Origin: Prosapia bicincta
Taxonomy: Eukaryota > Arthropoda > Insecta > Hemiptera > Cercopidae
Direction: 5' to 3'
Assembly (NCBI GenBank): GCA_036971475.1
Contig: JBAIZL010000001.1
Location: 285,790,425 to 285,854,424, forward strand
Length of the DNA stretch: 64,000 nt
Part shown: piece by piece, positions 61,180 through 64,000 of the stretch
Numbering within the stretch: position 1 is the first letter of the stretch
How the letters are laid out: each line of letters starts with the position of its first letter
Notes under the pieces: model-generated
What the model saw: only the letters and a program-made list of their open reading frames with translations
What the model was told of the DNA's origin: nothing
Database searches by the model: none
Program-made: the position numbers and the translations under genes

Positions 61180-62903
61180 CTTACTTCTTACTTCTTATTA
61201 CTTCTTACTTCTTATTACGAGCTTCCAAGGTTGGCCTCGATGGCTCGATGTCTCCTATACATACACTCTGCCAATGGCCAGAAACAACTTTCTTTCAAGA
61301 TTCTGTCCAGGGTACATTCCCGTCCTAGTTGCTTTATCAAGGGACTCCTTGTTGCTGCTGTTACAGGACACTTCAAAAGTATGTGCTCTAATGTTTCCTC
61401 TTCTTGCTTGCACACTCCACAGATAGAGTCGTTAGTAATATGAAACCTTTTCAAATATGTATTGGTGACAATGTGTCCCATACGAGCTCGTGCCGCAAAA
61501 GATGCCACTGAACGTGATAATGACTTGAAGATCTTTGGATCATTAGGTTGTTTTTGTAATGAATAATATTCGCGCCCAGTATTGCATTCTCTCCATTTCT
61601 TTCTCCAACAGATGTGAGATTCTTTATCAACTGCCTCTTTGCAATTAGTTAAGGAGTAACAACTTTCAGGAGATGGAAACAAGTTGCAAGACGCCTTGGC
61701 AGATCTGTCAGCTTCCTCATTCCCAGGAACACCACAATGACTGGGGATCCATTGAAATACAATATTTTTCTGTTCTAAGTTTTTTAACAATTTAGTTATT
61801 TCAGATGTTCGAAAATGGTAGTCTGTAGTGTGCTGTACTTGAAGGGCTTGAAGGGCCGACCTGGAATCGGTGAGAATGCAGATGTTCTGTGCATCCATAG
61901 TATTGCTAAAAACTAAAGCAGCATTTAAGGCCATCAATTCAGCATTCATACTTGAAGAGGAATCGCAGGGCACATAGTAATCCTCGTTTAATTCTGGACA
62001 ATGAAAAGCTGCACCTCCCCTATGGTTCTCTTTATCAACGGAACCATCTGTGTAGATTTTTACAAAGTTGTTATATGTGGTGTTTATCAATTCCATAGTG
62101 ACAGATTTTAGTAGGTGAGGTGAATCTTCTTTTGTGAGTGAACCAGGAATTTCAAGATTGGTTTTTATTGGGATTCGAAGCCAGGGTTGTTGTTCCAAAA
62201 CAACTGGAATTTTTCCTGATTCCATTGTGTTTAATGATTCGCAGGGTTTGTTATGATGGTAGAACAGTGACTGTCGGATGTTAGTTACCAATGCAATGTT
62301 AGAAAGAGTGTTAAGTGAAATTGCCTTCATCTGAAAATGTTTCTTCCACATTCTGTTTTTTATATATAAGTCAAAGGGCATGACTGACAGTTCAATTTCC
62401 ATAGACTGTATACTTGTGGTTTTTGGACAACCCAAACAAATCCTCAGAGATGAGTTCTGTAATATTTGTAATTTTCGAATATGAGTTTCAGCTGTTCCAC
62501 CCCAAACTTCACAACAATACATGATTTTTGATCTTACAAAGGACAAATAAAAATTCCTTAATATATATGTATCTGCTCCCCATGCCCTGCTGGCTATAAC
62601 TTTCAACGCTTTTATTCTATTTGCACATTTGTCCGCTATGAAATGGACATGTTCTTTCCACAGTAGTTTTGGATCCAGTTTAATACCCAGAAGTACAGGA
62701 TTTGGGTTATGCCGCAGTACGTTTCCATTTAAGTTTATAACTGGTTTATAGTTTGTGTGCAAGTATCGCCTGGAGAAGAAGCATACTTCAGTTTTTGATA
62801 TTGAAATGGTTAGTCCCCATTTTTCAGACCACTCAGAGATTTTGTTAAGTGCCTTTTCCAGTTGGTGAGTAGAAGCAGTTGGGTCTTTATCAGTGGCCCA
62901 GAT
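61180..62903 (-). mobile_element. 5'-truncated I/Jockey-like LINE insertion with 13-bp TSD
   Basis: AAAGTCAAATGAA occurs at 61167-61179 and again at 62904-62916, exactly flanking the element: a perfect 13-bp target-site duplication. The minus-strand 3' end has no untranslated region to speak of; the stop codon TAA (61215-61217) runs directly into AATAAGAAGTAAGAAG-type repeats. Such short-repeat tails are typical of I-group LINEs. The 5' end is truncated within the RT, a common result of incomplete target-primed reverse transcription. A further 17-bp direct repeat (62905-62921 and 62932-62948) marks the 5' junction. Confidence 0.88.
61215..62903 (-). pseudogene. LINE ORF2 C-terminal part: RT tail, RNase H and zinc motif
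   Basis: Continuously open from the 5' junction at 62903 to the stop. It starts IWATDKDP, just after where the FADD/YADD box would be, then SISKTEVCFFSR and LLGIKLDPKLLWKEH of the RT thumb. Counting residues from 62762, an RNase H1 domain spans ~233-360 with its catalytic set: IYTDGS (D239), NAELMAL (E275), LTDSRSA (D299) and WIPSHCGVPGNEEAD (H342, D352). A CX2CX8HX4C zinc motif follows (C448, C451, H460, C465), then a basic tail. RNase H removes RNA from the cDNA hybrid. No stop or frameshift is seen across about 560 codons, so the copy is recent; lacking the endonuclease and RT catalytic core, it cannot move itself. Confidence 0.88.
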
Positions 62904-63570
62904 AAAGTCAAATGAAAGGATACTTTTGCAGAAGTCAAATGAAAGGATTGTTTAAATAAATAAATTGAAATAAAATTTTTGAAAATCAATTAAAATCGTA
63001 TAGAGGAAATTAAAGTAAATTTTTGCGATTGAATTAGAAGATTTGAATTGATGAAAATTGTAAATAATAAAGAAAGTATTAATTTCCTAAAGAAAGTAAG
63101 AAAAGGGGATATAAAAAATTATTTGTTTACAAATGAAGTTATAAAGTTAATATTGAAAGGTTATAGAATTGTCAAAAAATTAAGAAGAGGTTAGAATATA
63201 AAATAATTACAAACTGTGCTATAATAGAAATTAACTTAAAACAAAATAAAAACATAGTTTTTTACTTACTTGCAAACAAAACAGTGATTATATTTATTTA
63301 AACAAATTTCTTATACAATCCTAAACCAAATGGTCTCTAAGTCTTAAAATGCCTTCAAACGAACTCATCCCCCGGGAACGGATACCCAAAGGGTTAAATC
63401 TCAGAGAGTTAGGGTTTTTAAATAAAGTCCAGTGACTGGTTCTCTGTCAGATTTTGGCGAGAATTGCACAGGGGTTTGACAGTTGGCTGGACTCGCTTGT
63501 TTCAAAAATTTTACCGAGCAGCGAATGGGCGGGAGGGTCGCGGGCGAGCGTGTAGGGCCGGTCCGTTGCA

Positions 63571-63587
63571 GTGTGTATGTATGTATG

Positions 63588-63640
<53 letters not shown>
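63571..63640. repeat. (TG)(TATG)n(TA)n microsatellite
   Basis: GTGTATGTATGTATG followed by pure TA. Together with 59224-59338 it appears to be the original microsatellite split by the candidate LTR. Confidence 0.93.
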
Positions 63641-63649
<9 letters not shown>

Positions 63650-64000
63650 TGCTTCTTTTATATTTTGTCTATAATAGAAAATGTACAACTATATTCGTGT
63701 GTCATGAGTAGTAATTTATAGATATTTGAGATAATGTAACGTCTTATGTTTTATATAATGTATCTGCATACAATATCTACGATCAGAAATAACAAGTCCA
63801 TAGAGAACACCAGAGGGTAAATCTATGAACTTTCTTAAAAACAAATGAACTAAAAGGATACTTCAAGAAATGCCTGTGTAATTTAAATTAATTAAATGAA
63901 TATTTTTTTACTTTGTTATGTCAGTATTGAATGTGTATGTTTTTGGCAATTTTATTTGAGAAAATTTTAAATTAATAAAGGAATATATTTTTGAGGTATT
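63641..64000. other. No supported feature
   Basis: A+T-rich sequence to the window edge; nothing recognised. Confidence 0.4.

Overview
This is a eukaryotic, strongly A+T-rich, repeat-dense window with no intact host gene visible. Long (CA)n/(TG)n, (TA)n, (GA)n and (TATC)n microsatellites, many minisatellites, recurrent GGCCTA motifs and the classes of mobile-element relics present (R1-like and I/Jockey-like LINEs, a Penelope-like element, gypsy-type LTR elements, a Tigger/Jerky-like fragment, a MADF fragment) suggest an arthropod, probably an insect. A hemipteran is my guess from general familiarity only.

Layout. 1-1.03 kb: 62-bp satellite interrupted by a ~190-bp insertion. 1.8-2.0 kb: foldback element. 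2.9-8.4 kb: microsatellites and minisatellites (10-, 50-, 32-bp units). ~10.0 kb: a decayed open frame. 11.1-12.2 kb: 61-bp minisatellite. 16-19.3 kb: inverted dispersed repeats and a broken Tigger/Jerky-type transposase fragment. 21.7-22.8 kb: 29- and 27-bp repeats. 25-26.5 kb: a 90-bp-arm foldback, a third copy of it and purine-rich repeats. 29.8-34.2 kb: microsatellites, a possible signal-peptide exon and two hairpins, one with perfect 46-bp arms. 35.2-35.6 and 42.6-43.7 kb: minisatellites.

39.2-41.5 kb: two 5'-truncated Penelope-like fragments lying head to head; one is split by a 1124-bp solo LTR with 4-bp flanking duplications. 45.4-47.0 kb: R1-like reverse-transcriptase pseudogene on the minus strand, abutting a (TATC)n tract. 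48.0-53.7 kb: a young non-autonomous LTR retrotransposon, with two 1542-bp LTRs that I read as differing at three positions, a tRNA-Lys-type primer-binding site, a coiled-coil ORF, and a retropepsin whose two halves appear in reversed order. 54.9-56.6 kb: RTE/SINE-like tails. 57.2-57.7 kb: MADF-domain fragment with a CpG-rich upstream region. 58.5-59.3 kb: 37-bp minisatellite and (TA)n(TG)n. 59.3-63.6 kb: a probable long solo LTR containing a 5'-truncated LINE with an intact RNase H domain and 13-bp target-site duplications.

The recognisable genes do not form a pathway. The coherent story is nested transposition: LTR into microsatellite, LTR into Penelope, LINE into LTR. Three LTRs share TGTAAC-type starts and a TAGCGT hairpin, suggesting one related group. 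All motif matches were read by eye; no searches were run.
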